Shown here one piece after another: positions 26,323 to 35,865 of a stretch of DNA of 64,000 nt. The first letter of the stretch is position 1; every line of letters begins with the position of its first letter. This DNA is from Desulfofundulus kuznetsovii DSM 6115 (GTDB taxonomy: Bacteria; Bacillota; Desulfotomaculia; Desulfotomaculales; Desulfovirgulaceae). Position numbers and translations under genes: made by a program. The notes beneath the pieces are model-generated. The model was not told the origin of the DNA. It ran no database searches and was given only the letters and a program-made list of their open reading frames with translations. The stretch spans positions 1,449,001 through 1,513,000 of the forward strand of contig NC_015573.1 in NCBI RefSeq assembly GCF_000214705.1. Direction: 5' to 3'.

Positions 26323-26917
26323 CCTCATCCCCCTCCTTTTGGGCAGTGATGATCCACACAGGGTTTAAAGCATGCATCAGGTGATAATGGCCCCGGGATA
26401 CCGTGCGGGCTACGGAAACCTGCACCACCTCTTTTTCCCAGGGAGGGCCAAGCAAAGCGAGGGACCGGGTTAATGTTTCCAGGGTCAGGGCGTTGATGAC
26501 CAGTCTTGCCCCCGGAGCAAGCCTTTCCGCCAGCAACCGGACTATCTCCCCTAACTGGCCGCCCGAGCCGCCGATGAAGACCCGGTGGGGGGGCGGGAGC
26601 GGGAGCAGTGCTTCGGGGGCACGGCCTTCCACCACCTGGATGTTCTTCTGGTCAAAGCGACGCATGTTTTCCCGGATCAGCTCTACTGCCGCAGGTTTTT
26701 GCTCTACGGCATAAACGATGCCGTCACCGATCAGCCGGGCTGCTTCGATGGCAATGGAGCCGGTGCCACTGCCAATATCCCACACCACCTGGCCCGGTCC
26801 CAGCCGGGCCTTGGCCAGGGTAACGGCACGAATTTCTTCCTTGGTCATGGGGATACTCCCCCGGATAAACAGGTCATCGGGAATCCCCGGAGTTACATAG
26901 GGCCAAGCTTTTTTCAT
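26312..26917 (-). CDS. cbiT: cobalt-precorrin-6B C15-methyltransferase (decarboxylating) CbiT
   Basis: 201 aa. GIPDDLFIRGSIPMTKEEIRA near the start, SAM motif VWDIGSGTGSIAIEAARL and FIGGSGGQLGEIV. It methylates C-15 and decarboxylates the C-12 acetate chain; in some bacteria it is fused to CbiE (CobL), here it is separate but overlaps cbiE. Start ATG 26917 preferred over TTG 26920. Confidence 0.94.
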   Translation of the reverse strand: MKKAWPYVTPGIPDDLFIRGSIPMTKEEIRAVTLAKARLGPGQVVWDIGSGTGSIAIEAARLIGDGIVYAVEQKPAAVELIRENMRRFDQKNIQVVEGRAPEALLPLPPPHRVFIGGSGGQLGEIVRLLAERLAPGARLVINALTLETLTRSLALLGPPWEKEVVQVSVARTVSRGHYHLMHALNPVWIITAQKEGDEGGG

Positions 26918-27536
26918 CAATGATCACCATGACGCAATTATTTTGCCCGGAAAAGTCCCGGCGGGCCAGTTCACCGGGTGTGGTTTCCAGGATTTCCTCC
27001 TCTGGATAACCCAGGTTACAACAACAAAAAACTTTTCGATCAGCTATTTCCGCCTTTACGAGCAGGCTGGCGATGTGGTTGGGTGGAGCTCCCGGGCCGG
27101 TGAGGAGGGCTACCTTCCCCTGGTGGCGCACCAGATTTACCAGGTCCTCGACGGGCCTTCCGTGAGCACTCAGGATCAGCGCATCATGCCAGGGTATGGC
27201 CAGGCGGGCAAAGGCCAGTTGCACCGAACTGATTCCGGGGATAACCTCCAACTCCTCCGGGGTGAAATATTGACGCAGGTAATTCAAAATTCCGTACAGT
27301 CCGGGATCACCTGAAGCTAGAACGGCTACCCCTTCCTCCCGGTGTGAGCGGATGAAATCCACCATGGCCGCAAGATTATTTTTAATTACAAAAGTTTTTT
27401 GTTCCTCCCGGGCCAGATAGGACAGGTGGCGCTGGCCGCCTACCAGTACCCGGGCGCTGGCCAAAGCCCTTTGGGCGGCAGGGGTGATATAATCCATGTT
27501 GCCCGGTCCTACGCCAATCACCTTAATTCGCGGCAT
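26874..27536 (-). CDS. cbiE: cobalt-precorrin-7 C5-methyltransferase CbiE
   Basis: 220 aa from ATG 27536 (GGGAGGG 7 nt upstream). IKVIGVGPGNMDYITPAAQRAL, VAVLASGDPGLYGIL and VIPGISSVQLAFARLAIPW are CbiE features. Methylates C-5. Overlaps cbiD by 19 nt and cbiT by 44 nt. Confidence 0.94.
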   Translation of the reverse strand: MPRIKVIGVGPGNMDYITPAAQRALASARVLVGGQRHLSYLAREEQKTFVIKNNLAAMVDFIRSHREEGVAVLASGDPGLYGILNYLRQYFTPEELEVIPGISSVQLAFARLAIPWHDALILSAHGRPVEDLVNLVRHQGKVALLTGPGAPPNHIASLLVKAEIADRKVFCCCNLGYPEEEILETTPGELARRDFSGQNNCVMVIIDEKSLALCNSGDSR

Positions 27537-28621
27537 CCCAGCGCCCTCCCGATTTCCCGTGCCTGATGGTCCCAACCAAGGAGTTTGCCATCCAGGGTCA
27601 AAAGGACTGTTCCCACCTTTAAACGGTGGTGGACGTACTCCATGGCCCTCCGGCTGGCCCGGCAGGCCAGCTGGTGGTAAACAGACAGGAAATTGTGTTC
27701 CGCCAGCAACTCTACCACACTTTCAATAGTGCTGGCTTCCATAATGCGAGCGATGAGGCCCCTGTCTGCACCCATCAGGGCGGCGTGACTGGCCAGGGTT
27801 TCCCGCCGGGCGTCGGCAACGCGGCTGTGGGTATGAAAAATGCCGGCGGCCACCTTTAAAAGCTTTCCGTGGTGCCCCCAGAGCAAAACGCCGGAAAAGC
27901 CTTTTTCCACACAGCTTTCCAGCATAAAACCCACGAAATTGCTCATCTCCACTACGGCTTCGGCCGGGAATCCGTATCCATCTACCGCTGTCCGGGCGCC
28001 CAATCGTCCCGGGGTAAGAACCACCTGATCAAAGCCTGCTGCCCTGGCCATGTCCAGAAGGGGCAGCAGGGAATCCTTAAACGCTTCCTCGGACATGGGC
28101 CGGACTATGCCTGTGGTTCCCAGTATGGATATGCCCCCCACAATTCCCAGACGGGGGTTCAGGGTGCGCCTGGCTACCAATTCCCCCCCGGGTACGCTGA
28201 TCATTAGTTCTACTCCCCGTTCGGGAGGGAGAACGCCGGCCACAGCATCCTTAATCATTTGCCGGGGAACGGGGTTAATGGCCGGTTCGCCTACGGCCAC
28301 CGCCAGCCCCGGTTTGGTTACCCGCCCTACTCCAGGCCCCCCGTACAGGCGAATCCCGTTTGGGGCGGGGCGGGCTTCGACCACGACGGGCAGACCGTGA
28401 GTAACGTCGGGATCATCCCCTCCGTCTTTAATTACCACTGCCCTGGTGCCGCCGGGTATTGCCTCTACCTGGTGGATGGGCACTGTTAAGGGCTGGCCCA
28501 TGGGGTTGACCAAAGTGACCTGATCAGGTTTTATACCGTGAAAAAGCAACTCCGTGGCAGCCCGGGCAGCCGCAGCGGCACAGGCTCCTGTCGTAATCCC
28601 GTTTCGTAAAGGCTTAGCCAC
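27518..28621 (-). CDS. cbiD: cobalt-precorrin-5B C1-methyltransferase CbiD
   Basis: 367 aa from GTG 28621; CAGGGGG is the ribosome site and lies just after the riboswitch terminator. LRNGITTGACAAAAARAA, VIKDGGDDPDVTHGLPV, GGPGVGRVTKPGLAVAVGEPAINPVPR and GISILGTTGIVRPMSEEA are diagnostic. First gene of the ten-gene cbiDETLFGHJXC operon, methylating C-1. The upstream extension of the frame runs through the riboswitch and is spurious. Confidence 0.95.
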   Translation of the reverse strand: MAKPLRNGITTGACAAAAARAATELLFHGIKPDQVTLVNPMGQPLTVPIHQVEAIPGGTRAVVIKDGGDDPDVTHGLPVVVEARPAPNGIRLYGGPGVGRVTKPGLAVAVGEPAINPVPRQMIKDAVAGVLPPERGVELMISVPGGELVARRTLNPRLGIVGGISILGTTGIVRPMSEEAFKDSLLPLLDMARAAGFDQVVLTPGRLGARTAVDGYGFPAEAVVEMSNFVGFMLESCVEKGFSGVLLWGHHGKLLKVAAGIFHTHSRVADARRETLASHAALMGADRGLIARIMEASTIESVVELLAEHNFLSVYHQLACRASRRAMEYVHHRLKVGTVLLTLDGKLLGWDHQAREIGRALGCRELR

Positions 28622-28634
28622 CTTGTTTCCCCCT

Positions 28635-28668
28635 GAAAAAAACACGCCCGGCAAAAGTAGGGGCGTGT
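28635..28668 (-). terminator. terminator of the cobalamin riboswitch (expression platform)
   Basis: Stem ACACGCCC/GGGCGTGT with an 11-nt loop followed on the minus strand by a run of seven T. It sits between the aptamer and the cbiD ribosome site, exactly where a B12-dependent off-switch terminator is expected. Another hairpin (CTATCTT/AAGATAG, 28688-28708) lies between it and the aptamer. Confidence 0.85.
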
Positions 28669-28760
28669 GGAGAGTCTTTACGCCTGCTATCTTTCGCGCG
28701 AAGATAGAAAGGCCTGTCACTGGCTTTTTGCCCTTTGGTAAAGGACATGTTCCAGTGAAA

Positions 28761-29013
28761 GGGGCAGGCAGGTCTCCTGGCTCCCGGATCTTTGGATGCC
28801 CGCGCCTTCCCGGTCCAGCACTCACCAGTGACATCGTTAAACCGTGTCGTTATGAACAAGCGTCCCATTGGATGTAGCAGCTCATCAGTGAGTGCAGGGC
28901 CAGTGGCACCTTGCGGGTTCCTCCCCGGTTACAGTGGCGGGACCGCGCCGGCTTAAGCAGGGTCCACCTGCTCCCCGGTCTTCCCTATTATCCCCCGTTG
29001 GGGACCTGCCCCG
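28761..29013 (-). promoter_or_regulatory. cobalamin riboswitch upstream of cbiD
   Basis: On the minus strand the segment carries the features of the B12-box family: GATAATAGGGAA near the 5' end, GCCACTG followed by GTAACCGGGGAGGAA, a second GCCACTGG, and the 3' B12 box AGCCAGGAGACCTGCC. The 5' segment GGGGCAGGT pairs with ACCTGCC of the B12 box to close the aptamer. It starts only 15 nt after the dnaI stop, so the promoter is inside dnaI or transcription reads through from it. Expected to shut off the cbi operon when adenosylcobalamin is abundant. Confidence 0.93.
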
Positions 29014-29027
29014 CACATATTTAGTTT

Positions 29028-29771
29028 TTAACCTTCCCGGAGCCTTTCCCTGCGCTGGACCATGCGAATGTCATCTTCAACCGGCAACCGGTAAGGCCAG
29101 CACATCTGGCAAATGCGGGAAGTGGTTCTTTCCCCTAAATACTCGCCTAAATCCTCCAGGCTGATGTTGGTGGTAATGATTACGGGGAGGCGGTGGTTGA
29201 CGCGGTAATTTAAGATCGAATAAAGTTTATTTTTGGTCCATTCGGTGTAATTATGGGCTCCCAGATCGTCTAAAAACAAAAGAGGCACTTCCCTTGCCGC
29301 ATCCAGGAGATCCTTTTCCGAATAATAATCTGTACCCTGGCGGTTCTGGTCATAAGTAGAACGCAGGCGATCCAGCAAGTCCGGTACAACCACAAACAAT
29401 AACAGCACTTCGGTTTCCAACAGGGCGTTGGCTATGCAGGCGGCCAGGAATGTTTTTCCACTGCCCACGGGGCCGGTAATCAACAGACCGTCGATATGCC
29501 GGTCGTTCTTAAAATTACGGACAAAGTCTTGCGCCGCCTGAAAGGTGCGCCGGGCCGATTCGTAATAAGTGATTTTGCGTTCCGGATCTACCCGCAATCG
29601 CGAATAATACTTGAAGTTAAATTTGTCAAAGGTGTGGTTACGCAACCCCTCCGGTAACCCTGCTTCTTTAAAACGGTTGACCAGGGCCCTCTGCTTGTTA
29701 CACGGGCAGGGAACGGCCACGTTATTTTTGATCACCACACCCCGATCCTCACATACAGGACAGGCCTTCAC
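29028..29771 (-). CDS. DnaI/DnaC-type helicase loader
   Basis: 247 aa from GTG 29771 (AAAGGA upstream). N-terminal zinc-like cysteines (CPVCEDRG ... CPCNK), then an AAA+ domain with Walker A LLITGPVGSGKTFLA, Walker B VPLLFLDDLGA, sensor motif VIITTNISLEDLG and arginine finger region GERTTSRI. Loads the replicative helicase at origins or restart sites. It follows the dnaD-domain gene by 20 nt, together forming a primosome unit. Confidence 0.86.
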   Translation of the reverse strand: MKACPVCEDRGVVIKNNVAVPCPCNKQRALVNRFKEAGLPEGLRNHTFDKFNFKYYSRLRVDPERKITYYESARRTFQAAQDFVRNFKNDRHIDGLLITGPVGSGKTFLAACIANALLETEVLLLFVVVPDLLDRLRSTYDQNRQGTDYYSEKDLLDAAREVPLLFLDDLGAHNYTEWTKNKLYSILNYRVNHRLPVIITTNISLEDLGEYLGERTTSRICQMCWPYRLPVEDDIRMVQRRERLREG

Positions 29772-29790
29772 TGGCCAGCATCCTTTCTAA

Positions 29791-30567
29791 TTAACTGAGG
29801 TATAGCGTTTTTAAAAGTGCTTTCTTCCGTTCATCCACCTTTGAAGGGGGGTGTTTGCCTGAACGCCGTTTCTTAAATTGTGCGTCATAGGCGTTTATTT
29901 CCTCGACGGTACGCAGGTTGTTCTTTTTCCATTCCAGAATAATACTATCGATATACTTAAAATTATGCTTGCCCATCAGGACGGCCCGGCGTAAAGCTTC
30001 CAGAACCAGCGTGTGGTCCAGTTCCTCGGTCCACTGGCGGATTTGTTCGACCTCCATGGGGGAAACAGGTCGCCCAAATTCCTGTTCAAAGGCCCGGATG
30101 ATCAGGGCAAATTCTTGCGCTGTTGTCTCTAAAGGCCTTTTTTCCAGCAGGCTGCGGGTTCGTTCAATTTCCTTGACCCTGATGCTGGCCCAGATCTCCG
30201 AGAGCTTTTCCAACAGCGGTTCAAAGTCATATCCTTTGAGGATCTGATCTTTACTTTCGTCATAATACTGGGTTACGGCCAGAACTTCCTTTTCTATTAG
30301 CCTGTTCAGGTTTTGCTGCACCCGGGTTACATCCTGGGCCGTGCACGCGGCCAGGGTGGAGGCGGAAGGAAACAGGTTCTTTTCCTCTACCTGCAACCGG
30401 AGAAGCTGAATGAGAAGGATCATTTCTTCGTCGGTTATATCAAGGTGACGGTACAAGCGGAGTAAAAGATTCGGGATGGTGGTAGTGCCCTGGAGCAACA
30501 GGTCGGCACCAAAGGCAGCGGTAATGTTCCCCTCCCGGTATCTTTTCACCGTTCTGCCATTCATCAT
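29791..30567 (-). CDS. DnaD-domain replication initiation protein
   Basis: 258 aa. N-terminal winged-helix part (TIPNLLLRLYRHLDITDEEMILLIQLLRL), a C-terminal DnaD/DnaB2 domain (FEQEFGRPVSPMEVEQIRQW ... LVLEALRRAVLMGKHNFKYIDSIILEW) and the YxxxIxxxW signature, followed by a basic tail. DnaD primes helicase loading with DnaI. Start ATG 30567, with GGGGAGGAAG upstream. Confidence 0.88.
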   Translation of the reverse strand: MMNGRTVKRYREGNITAAFGADLLLQGTTTIPNLLLRLYRHLDITDEEMILLIQLLRLQVEEKNLFPSASTLAACTAQDVTRVQQNLNRLIEKEVLAVTQYYDESKDQILKGYDFEPLLEKLSEIWASIRVKEIERTRSLLEKRPLETTAQEFALIIRAFEQEFGRPVSPMEVEQIRQWTEELDHTLVLEALRRAVLMGKHNFKYIDSIILEWKKNNLRTVEEINAYDAQFKKRRSGKHPPSKVDERKKALLKTLYLS

Positions 30568-30634
30568 GCTCTTCCTCCCCCGCTAGTGAATATTTTATGG
30601 TAAGGGAGGAAGTTTGTCCAGGCAAAAAAAACCG

Positions 30635-31486
30635 TTAAAGTGGGCAAGGTTGACGAGAAGTAAATGTATACACCGCGAACCCCATTTCTTCTAACATTAA
30701 TACCGCCTGGTCTGTATACGCTCCTAGTTCAGATAGCCGGTGGGCATCGGAGCCCACGGTGAATATTTTGACGCCACATTCCCGGGCCTGTAAGAGGATT
30801 TCCCGGCTGGGATGAAATTCGGTCAGTCCCCGCCGCAGGCTGGAGGTATTTACTTCCAGACCCATATTTCGCCGTGCCATTTCCTTAAGAATCGGTTCGA
30901 CCATTCCTTTATGGGCACTTCCCAGGGTTGTACCCAGGAGGCGTTCTCCGTGGCGTCGATAAAGATCCAGGTGACCGATACAGTCAAAAAGGTTGCTTTC
31001 CACGGCTTCCTTTAAGACTTGAAAGTATTCGCCACATGCCTCTTCCGCAGTGTGGGAGGAGAAGTAGATCCGGCTTTCCTCCCAGGATGATATGGATTGG
31101 TGTTCAAGGCAATGGATGGAACCCAGCACGTAATCAAAGGGATAATTGTTTAAGATTTTTTCAATGGTTTTCTCGCAGCCCCGTTCATAGCCAACTTCCA
31201 GACCAGCCTTTATTTTCAGTTTCCGGTCATGCAGTTGGCTACGGGCTTCCTCAATGTCCCGGAAATAATGATCAAGCCACCCTAAATCCTCCATGGGGTG
31301 AAGTTTTCCGTTTACCCGCACGAACCAGTCCAACCGGCGCCGTACCGGGTCCACTTCCAGGTGGGGGGTGAAACAGATCTCCCTCAACCCCAGTTTCATG
31401 GCCTGCTGGCAGTAATCCAGAATGCTGTAATCTTCGGCGTCTATAGAATAGCCGGGGTGGATGTGGTAGTCCAAAAGGAGTTTCAT
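30635..31486 (-). CDS. PHP-domain phosphoesterase, histidinol-phosphatase type
   Basis: 283 aa. Metal-binding motifs of the PHP fold: DYHIHPGYSIDAED at the start, FTPHLEVDP, AGLEVGYE, GSIHCLEH, CIGHLDLY, LEVNTSS and VGSDAHRLSELG. Closest in pattern to HisK-type histidinol-phosphate phosphatases and COG1387 proteins; no other his genes are nearby, so the substrate is open. Its ATG overlaps the stop of the cysteine hydrolase gene (TAATG), indicating coupling. Confidence 0.83.
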   Translation of the reverse strand: MKLLLDYHIHPGYSIDAEDYSILDYCQQAMKLGLREICFTPHLEVDPVRRRLDWFVRVNGKLHPMEDLGWLDHYFRDIEEARSQLHDRKLKIKAGLEVGYERGCEKTIEKILNNYPFDYVLGSIHCLEHQSISSWEESRIYFSSHTAEEACGEYFQVLKEAVESNLFDCIGHLDLYRRHGERLLGTTLGSAHKGMVEPILKEMARRNMGLEVNTSSLRRGLTEFHPSREILLQARECGVKIFTVGSDAHRLSELGAYTDQAVLMLEEMGFAVYTFTSRQPCPL

Positions 31487-32019
31487 TAAATGATCTCCGC
31501 TCCCAGAACCGTTTCCATTTGTTTTAGCGCCCACCGGTGAGCTTCTTCATCGAAGCTGGCCACCCCTTTGGTATACACCACTGTCCGGTAGTCCCGGTTG
31601 CGCAGTTCTTCCACCGTATACAGGACGCAGATATTGGTACAAACCCCCACGACGTGGACTACAGCCGGATTGAGATCTTCCAGGATTTTGTTTAAATTAG
31701 TACGGAAAAAGCCACTGTAACGGGTTTTCGGCACCTTGATGGCAAAGGGGTATTCCTCCACCATTGAAGCAAGCTCATCGATGAGCCCTGCTCCCGGGGT
31801 GCCGTAAACGCAGTGGACGGGGAAACGGGAGAATTCCGGATCTTCGGGGTCATGGGCATCCATGACAAAGATTACCGGCTCCTTTTGGGCCATGAACTCT
31901 TTTACCTTTTCCACTACAAAGGGTACAATCTCCCTGCCTTTTTCGCCACAATTCAGGGCGCCGTCGGCGTCGATGAAATCCTTGAGCATGTCTATGACTA
32001 TTAAAACGTTGCGGGACAT
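31486..32019 (-). CDS. cysteine hydrolase, nicotinamidase/isochorismatase family
   Basis: 177 aa from ATG 32019 (AAGGAG 8 nt upstream). Catalytic triad visible: Asp10 in VIDMLKDF, Lys in IKVPKTRYSGFF, Cys in VGVCTNICV. A DAHDP segment is like the nicotinamidase metal site (D-x-H). Nicotinamide deamidation to nicotinate is likely; the family also includes other amidases. Coupled with the PHP gene. Confidence 0.83.
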   Translation of the reverse strand: MSRNVLIVIDMLKDFIDADGALNCGEKGREIVPFVVEKVKEFMAQKEPVIFVMDAHDPEDPEFSRFPVHCVYGTPGAGLIDELASMVEEYPFAIKVPKTRYSGFFRTNLNKILEDLNPAVVHVVGVCTNICVLYTVEELRNRDYRTVVYTKGVASFDEEAHRWALKQMETVLGAEII

Positions 32020-32122
32020 AGGATCACTCCTTTTTTCAAAAGGACTATAGTGATCATTCTTTTTGGCCAAGCCGCAAAGCTAATAATATTTTAGCACATC
32101 TTACTAACCGCCGGTAACTTTT

Positions 32123-32437
32123 TTAAACAACTTGGACGGCTGTGCCACTGGCGGTGACCATGAGCATGCCTTCGCGGATTACTTCATAATCGAGGTCAAT
32201 ACCGACCACCGCGTTGGCCCCTAAACGGCGGGCCTGGGTGGCCATTTCCTCCAGGGCAATCTGGCGGGCCTGGGAGAGTTTGGCCTCATAAGCGCCGGAA
32301 CGCCCACCCACAATATCGGTAATGGTAGCAAACAGATCCCGCACTATGTTGGCACCCATAATTGCCTCTCCGGTCACGATGCCCAGGTAAGCTAAAATTT
32401 TTTTCCCTTCCACGTTTGGAGTGGTGGTTAAAATCAT
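32123..32437 (-). CDS. YbjQ/UPF0145 family protein
   Basis: 104 aa from ATG 32437 (GAGGAGG 8 nt upstream). Complete YbjQ fold signature: [60 protein letters not shown]. Function unknown; the family forms pentamers and has been called a heavy-metal-binding domain on weak grounds. A perfect TTGACA at 32484-32489 (minus strand) is a candidate -35, but the -10 (near 32462-32467) is poor. Confidence 0.9.
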   Translation of the reverse strand: MILTTTPNVEGKKILAYLGIVTGEAIMGANIVRDLFATITDIVGGRSGAYEAKLSQARQIALEEMATQARRLGANAVVGIDLDYEVIREGMLMVTASGTAVQVV

Positions 32438-32646
32438 ATGGCAGACCTCCTCATTTAAGGGCATACAAATAAAGCAATGCCCGTGTCAAATTGCTTTTTT
32501 TATACATTAATATTCTCTGTAAGATACTCTTTATCCTTTCCCTAACTGGAAAGTGCACGCCATATATCAATTTTAAGGAAAATTGACGGGTAATTCTGGA
32601 TTCTGGACTAACTATTGCCCGTAAAGGGCTGATTATGTTATTTTAA

Positions 32647-33741
<1,095 letters not shown>

Positions 33742-33786
33742 GTTGGTATTTTTCCCTGGAACGACAGGCTCTTCCGGTAAAACAAT

Positions 33787-33820
33787 AAAAACCCCCGCTC
33801 ATTACGCGGGGGTTTAGTTT
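33787..33820. terminator. bidirectional terminator between gap and metF
   Basis: AAACCCCCGC/GCGGGGGTTT stem with a 7-nt loop; T-runs flank it on both strands (TTTAGTTTT on plus, TTTTTATTG on minus). It closes both convergent units. Confidence 0.9.
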
Positions 33821-33824
33821 TCTC

Positions 33825-34748
33825 TTATTCCACTTTGGGCCGCGGGAAAAGACCGGACCGTTCCACGATTTCCGGCACCACTTCTTCCCAGGCAATGGCC
33901 ATGATGTGTACGCCGTGTACGCCGGGAATGTTGCGAATGTGCTTGATTTGCTCGATGCAGATCTCAATTCCTTCTCGCTTGGGATCCTCCGCTTTTTTCA
34001 GCCTTTCCACGATATCATCGGGTACAATCATACCCGAGACGCTGGTTTGCAGGTATTTTGCCGCCCGCCAGCTTTTCAGTGGGGTGACCCCGGCCAGGAT
34101 GTGTACCCGTTCGTGAATGCCCCTCTCCCGGACCATTTCCATGAAGCGCTCAAAACGCTCCATATCAAAAATACATTGGGTCTGGATAAACTCCGCCCCG
34201 GCCTCCACTTTTTTCTCCAACCGGGCCACCCGGAACTCAAAGGGATCCGCAAAGGGGTTGGCCACCGCTCCAATGAAGAAGCGGGGTTCATGCTCTTTAA
34301 TGGGTTCGCCGGAGAAGAACAGCTTTTCCTCCCGCATACGGCGCATCAAATAGATTAGTTGTATGGAGTCAATATCGTAAACGTTTTTAGCCGAGGGCTC
34401 GTTGCCAAACTTCTGATGGTCGCCCGACAGGCAGAGCAGGTTCCGGACCCCCAGGCTGTAGGCACCCAGCAGATCGCTTTGGATGGCAATGCGGTTTCTG
34501 TCCCGGCAGGTCATCTGCACAATTGGCTCCAGGCCGCAATCAAGGATATGCACGGCAGAAGCAATGCTGGAGAGCCGTACTATGGCCGTCTGGCAGTCGG
34601 TAATATTGGTTGCATCCACGTAGTCCTTCAACATGTGGGCATGGTGGCGGATACCATGGGCGGATGCATGCTTGGGCGGCCCGATTTCTGCAGTCACCGC
34701 AAAGTGGCCGCTGTCAAGGAGCTTTTGCAGTTTGCTTTCTGTTTTCAC
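33825..34748 (-). CDS. metF: 5,10-methylenetetrahydrofolate reductase MetF
   Basis: 307 aa TIM-barrel flavoprotein: AVTAEIGPPKHAS, DATNITDCQTAIVRLSS, LCLSGDHQKFGN, GAEFIQTQCIFDMERF and HILAGVTPLKSWRAAKYL. It reduces methylene- to methyl-tetrahydrofolate, the last step of the methyl branch. GTG 34748 overlaps the metV TGA. Last gene of the hdr-flx-met cluster; like Moorella MetF it lacks an obvious NAD(P)H domain of its own, so electrons must come through MetV and Hdr partners (inference). Confidence 0.94.
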   Translation of the reverse strand: MKTESKLQKLLDSGHFAVTAEIGPPKHASAHGIRHHAHMLKDYVDATNITDCQTAIVRLSSIASAVHILDCGLEPIVQMTCRDRNRIAIQSDLLGAYSLGVRNLLCLSGDHQKFGNEPSAKNVYDIDSIQLIYLMRRMREEKLFFSGEPIKEHEPRFFIGAVANPFADPFEFRVARLEKKVEAGAEFIQTQCIFDMERFERFMEMVRERGIHERVHILAGVTPLKSWRAAKYLQTSVSGMIVPDDIVERLKKAEDPKREGIEICIEQIKHIRNIPGVHGVHIMAIAWEEVVPEIVERSGLFPRPKVE

Positions 34749-35416
34749 CCGATCATCACATCCTCCCTGATGGCTTTGCGCGGCCCTCCGTCACGGGACT
34801 TGGACCAATCCTTGGGCGGCTGAATTTCAAGCAATTTGTCCAGCTTGCCCAGAGCTTTCATGCGGTCGTAGATCAGTTGCCAGGCACAGTCCACATCCTT
34901 GCTGATCTCACACTTGCCGTACTGGGAACCGCCACAGGGACCGTTTAAGATGCTCTTGGAGCAGCGGATAATGGGGCAGATACCGCCGGTGCGGTGGAGG
35001 ATGCAGTCGCCGCAAAGACCGCACCTCTCTTCCCACACGCCGTGGGCCGTGGAACCACCCACAAACATGGTGTTCTGGGCAGGTACCACCCACTTGTCAT
35101 GAAACCGCTCGGCGATGTACTGTACGCCCACTCCACAGGCAAGGGAAACTACGGCATCGACGTCTTTAACCAGATTTTCCAGGGCCTCAATGTATTCCGG
35201 GTCGCACTGCCTGGTGGCGGTATAGGTAACTGTTTCCAGGTGGTTGCCCTGTAACCGGCGCATGATGCGCAGGGATGAAGCTAAAACTTCGGTTTCTTTC
35301 TCGCCCCCCGACAGGCAGACGGTAACACAACCGGCACAGCCAACCAGGAGGACCTTTTTGCAGTCAGCAATCATTGCGGCAATATCTTTAATTGGCTTTT
35401 GTTGTGCTATGATCAT
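34745..35416 (-). CDS. metV: MetV, zinc/iron-sulfur partner subunit of MetF
   Basis: 223 aa. Matches the methylene-tetrahydrofolate reductase C-terminal/MetV family: VLLVGCAGCVTVCLSGGEKE, SLACGVGVQYIAERF, ERCGLCGDCILHRTGGICPI, CSKSILNGPCGGSQYGKCEI. The many cysteines should bind 4Fe-4S clusters (two in Moorella MetV, from memory). In Moorella it forms a tight complex with MetF. ATGA overlap with the mvhD stop upstream indicates coupling. Confidence 0.93.
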   Translation of the reverse strand: MIIAQQKPIKDIAAMIADCKKVLLVGCAGCVTVCLSGGEKETEVLASSLRIMRRLQGNHLETVTYTATRQCDPEYIEALENLVKDVDAVVSLACGVGVQYIAERFHDKWVVPAQNTMFVGGSTAHGVWEERCGLCGDCILHRTGGICPIIRCSKSILNGPCGGSQYGKCEISKDVDCAWQLIYDRMKALGKLDKLLEIQPPKDWSKSRDGGPRKAIREDVMIG

Positions 35417-35862
35417 GCCACGTCACCTTCTTTCTCCGTGGTCCCCGCATTTTGTTTTTTAAGGGGATTGGGGCCCAGGCGGCGGATACGTTCGGTCATC
35501 TCGTTGGCTATTTCCGCAAAACGGGGTCCCATGGCCGCCGAAAGGTTGTACATTTCCAGGCGTTCGCCGCCCACTCCAATTTCATCGAGCAGTTTTTTAA
35601 CCGCATTTACCCGCTTCTTGGCGCGATAGTTTCCTTTTTGGAAGTGACAGTCGCCTTCCATGCAGCCGGCAACGAACACGCCGTCGGCGCCATCTTCAAA
35701 GGCCTGCAGGAGCACCCGGTGATCGATAGTGCCCGAGCAGGGCATTTCGACAATGCGAATGTTTGGAGAATATTGCAGTCGCATCGAACCTGCCAGGTCC
35801 GCTGCGGAGTAGGCTCAGTAGTGGCAGCAAAATGCTACGATTTTAGGCTCAAATTCCCCCAC
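35413..35862 (-). CDS. mvhD: MvhD-type delta subunit, selenoprotein (Sec16 from in-frame TGA)
   Basis: 149 codons from GTG 35862 (GGGAGG 6-7 nt upstream, 3 nt after the hdrA stop) to TGA 35413. An in-frame TGA at 35815-35817 lies in AFCCHY-U-AYSAADLAG. The paralog at 43.6 kb has [16 protein letters not shown], so the TGA stands at a conserved cysteine. The rest is a complete MvhD: VEMPCSGTIDHRVLLQAF, GVFVAGCMEGDCHFQKGNY, RRLGPNPL. MvhD carries a 2Fe-2S cluster and passes electrons to HdrA. A hairpin follows the TGA (separate entry). A plain gene caller would start this protein at Met27 (35784) and lose the first Cys/Sec motif. Confidence 0.88.
35775..35817 (-). promoter_or_regulatory. candidate SECIS hairpin of mvhD (metV-linked)
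   Basis: Starting right after the UGA (35815-35817), 20 nt lead to a GGC apical loop (35792-35794) closed by the 7-bp stem CGGACCU/AGGUUCG. GCAG/CUGC can extend it below. Bacterial SECIS hairpins sit inside the coding region at about this distance from the UGA and bind SelB. Confidence 0.65.
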
Positions 35863-35865
35863 TGG

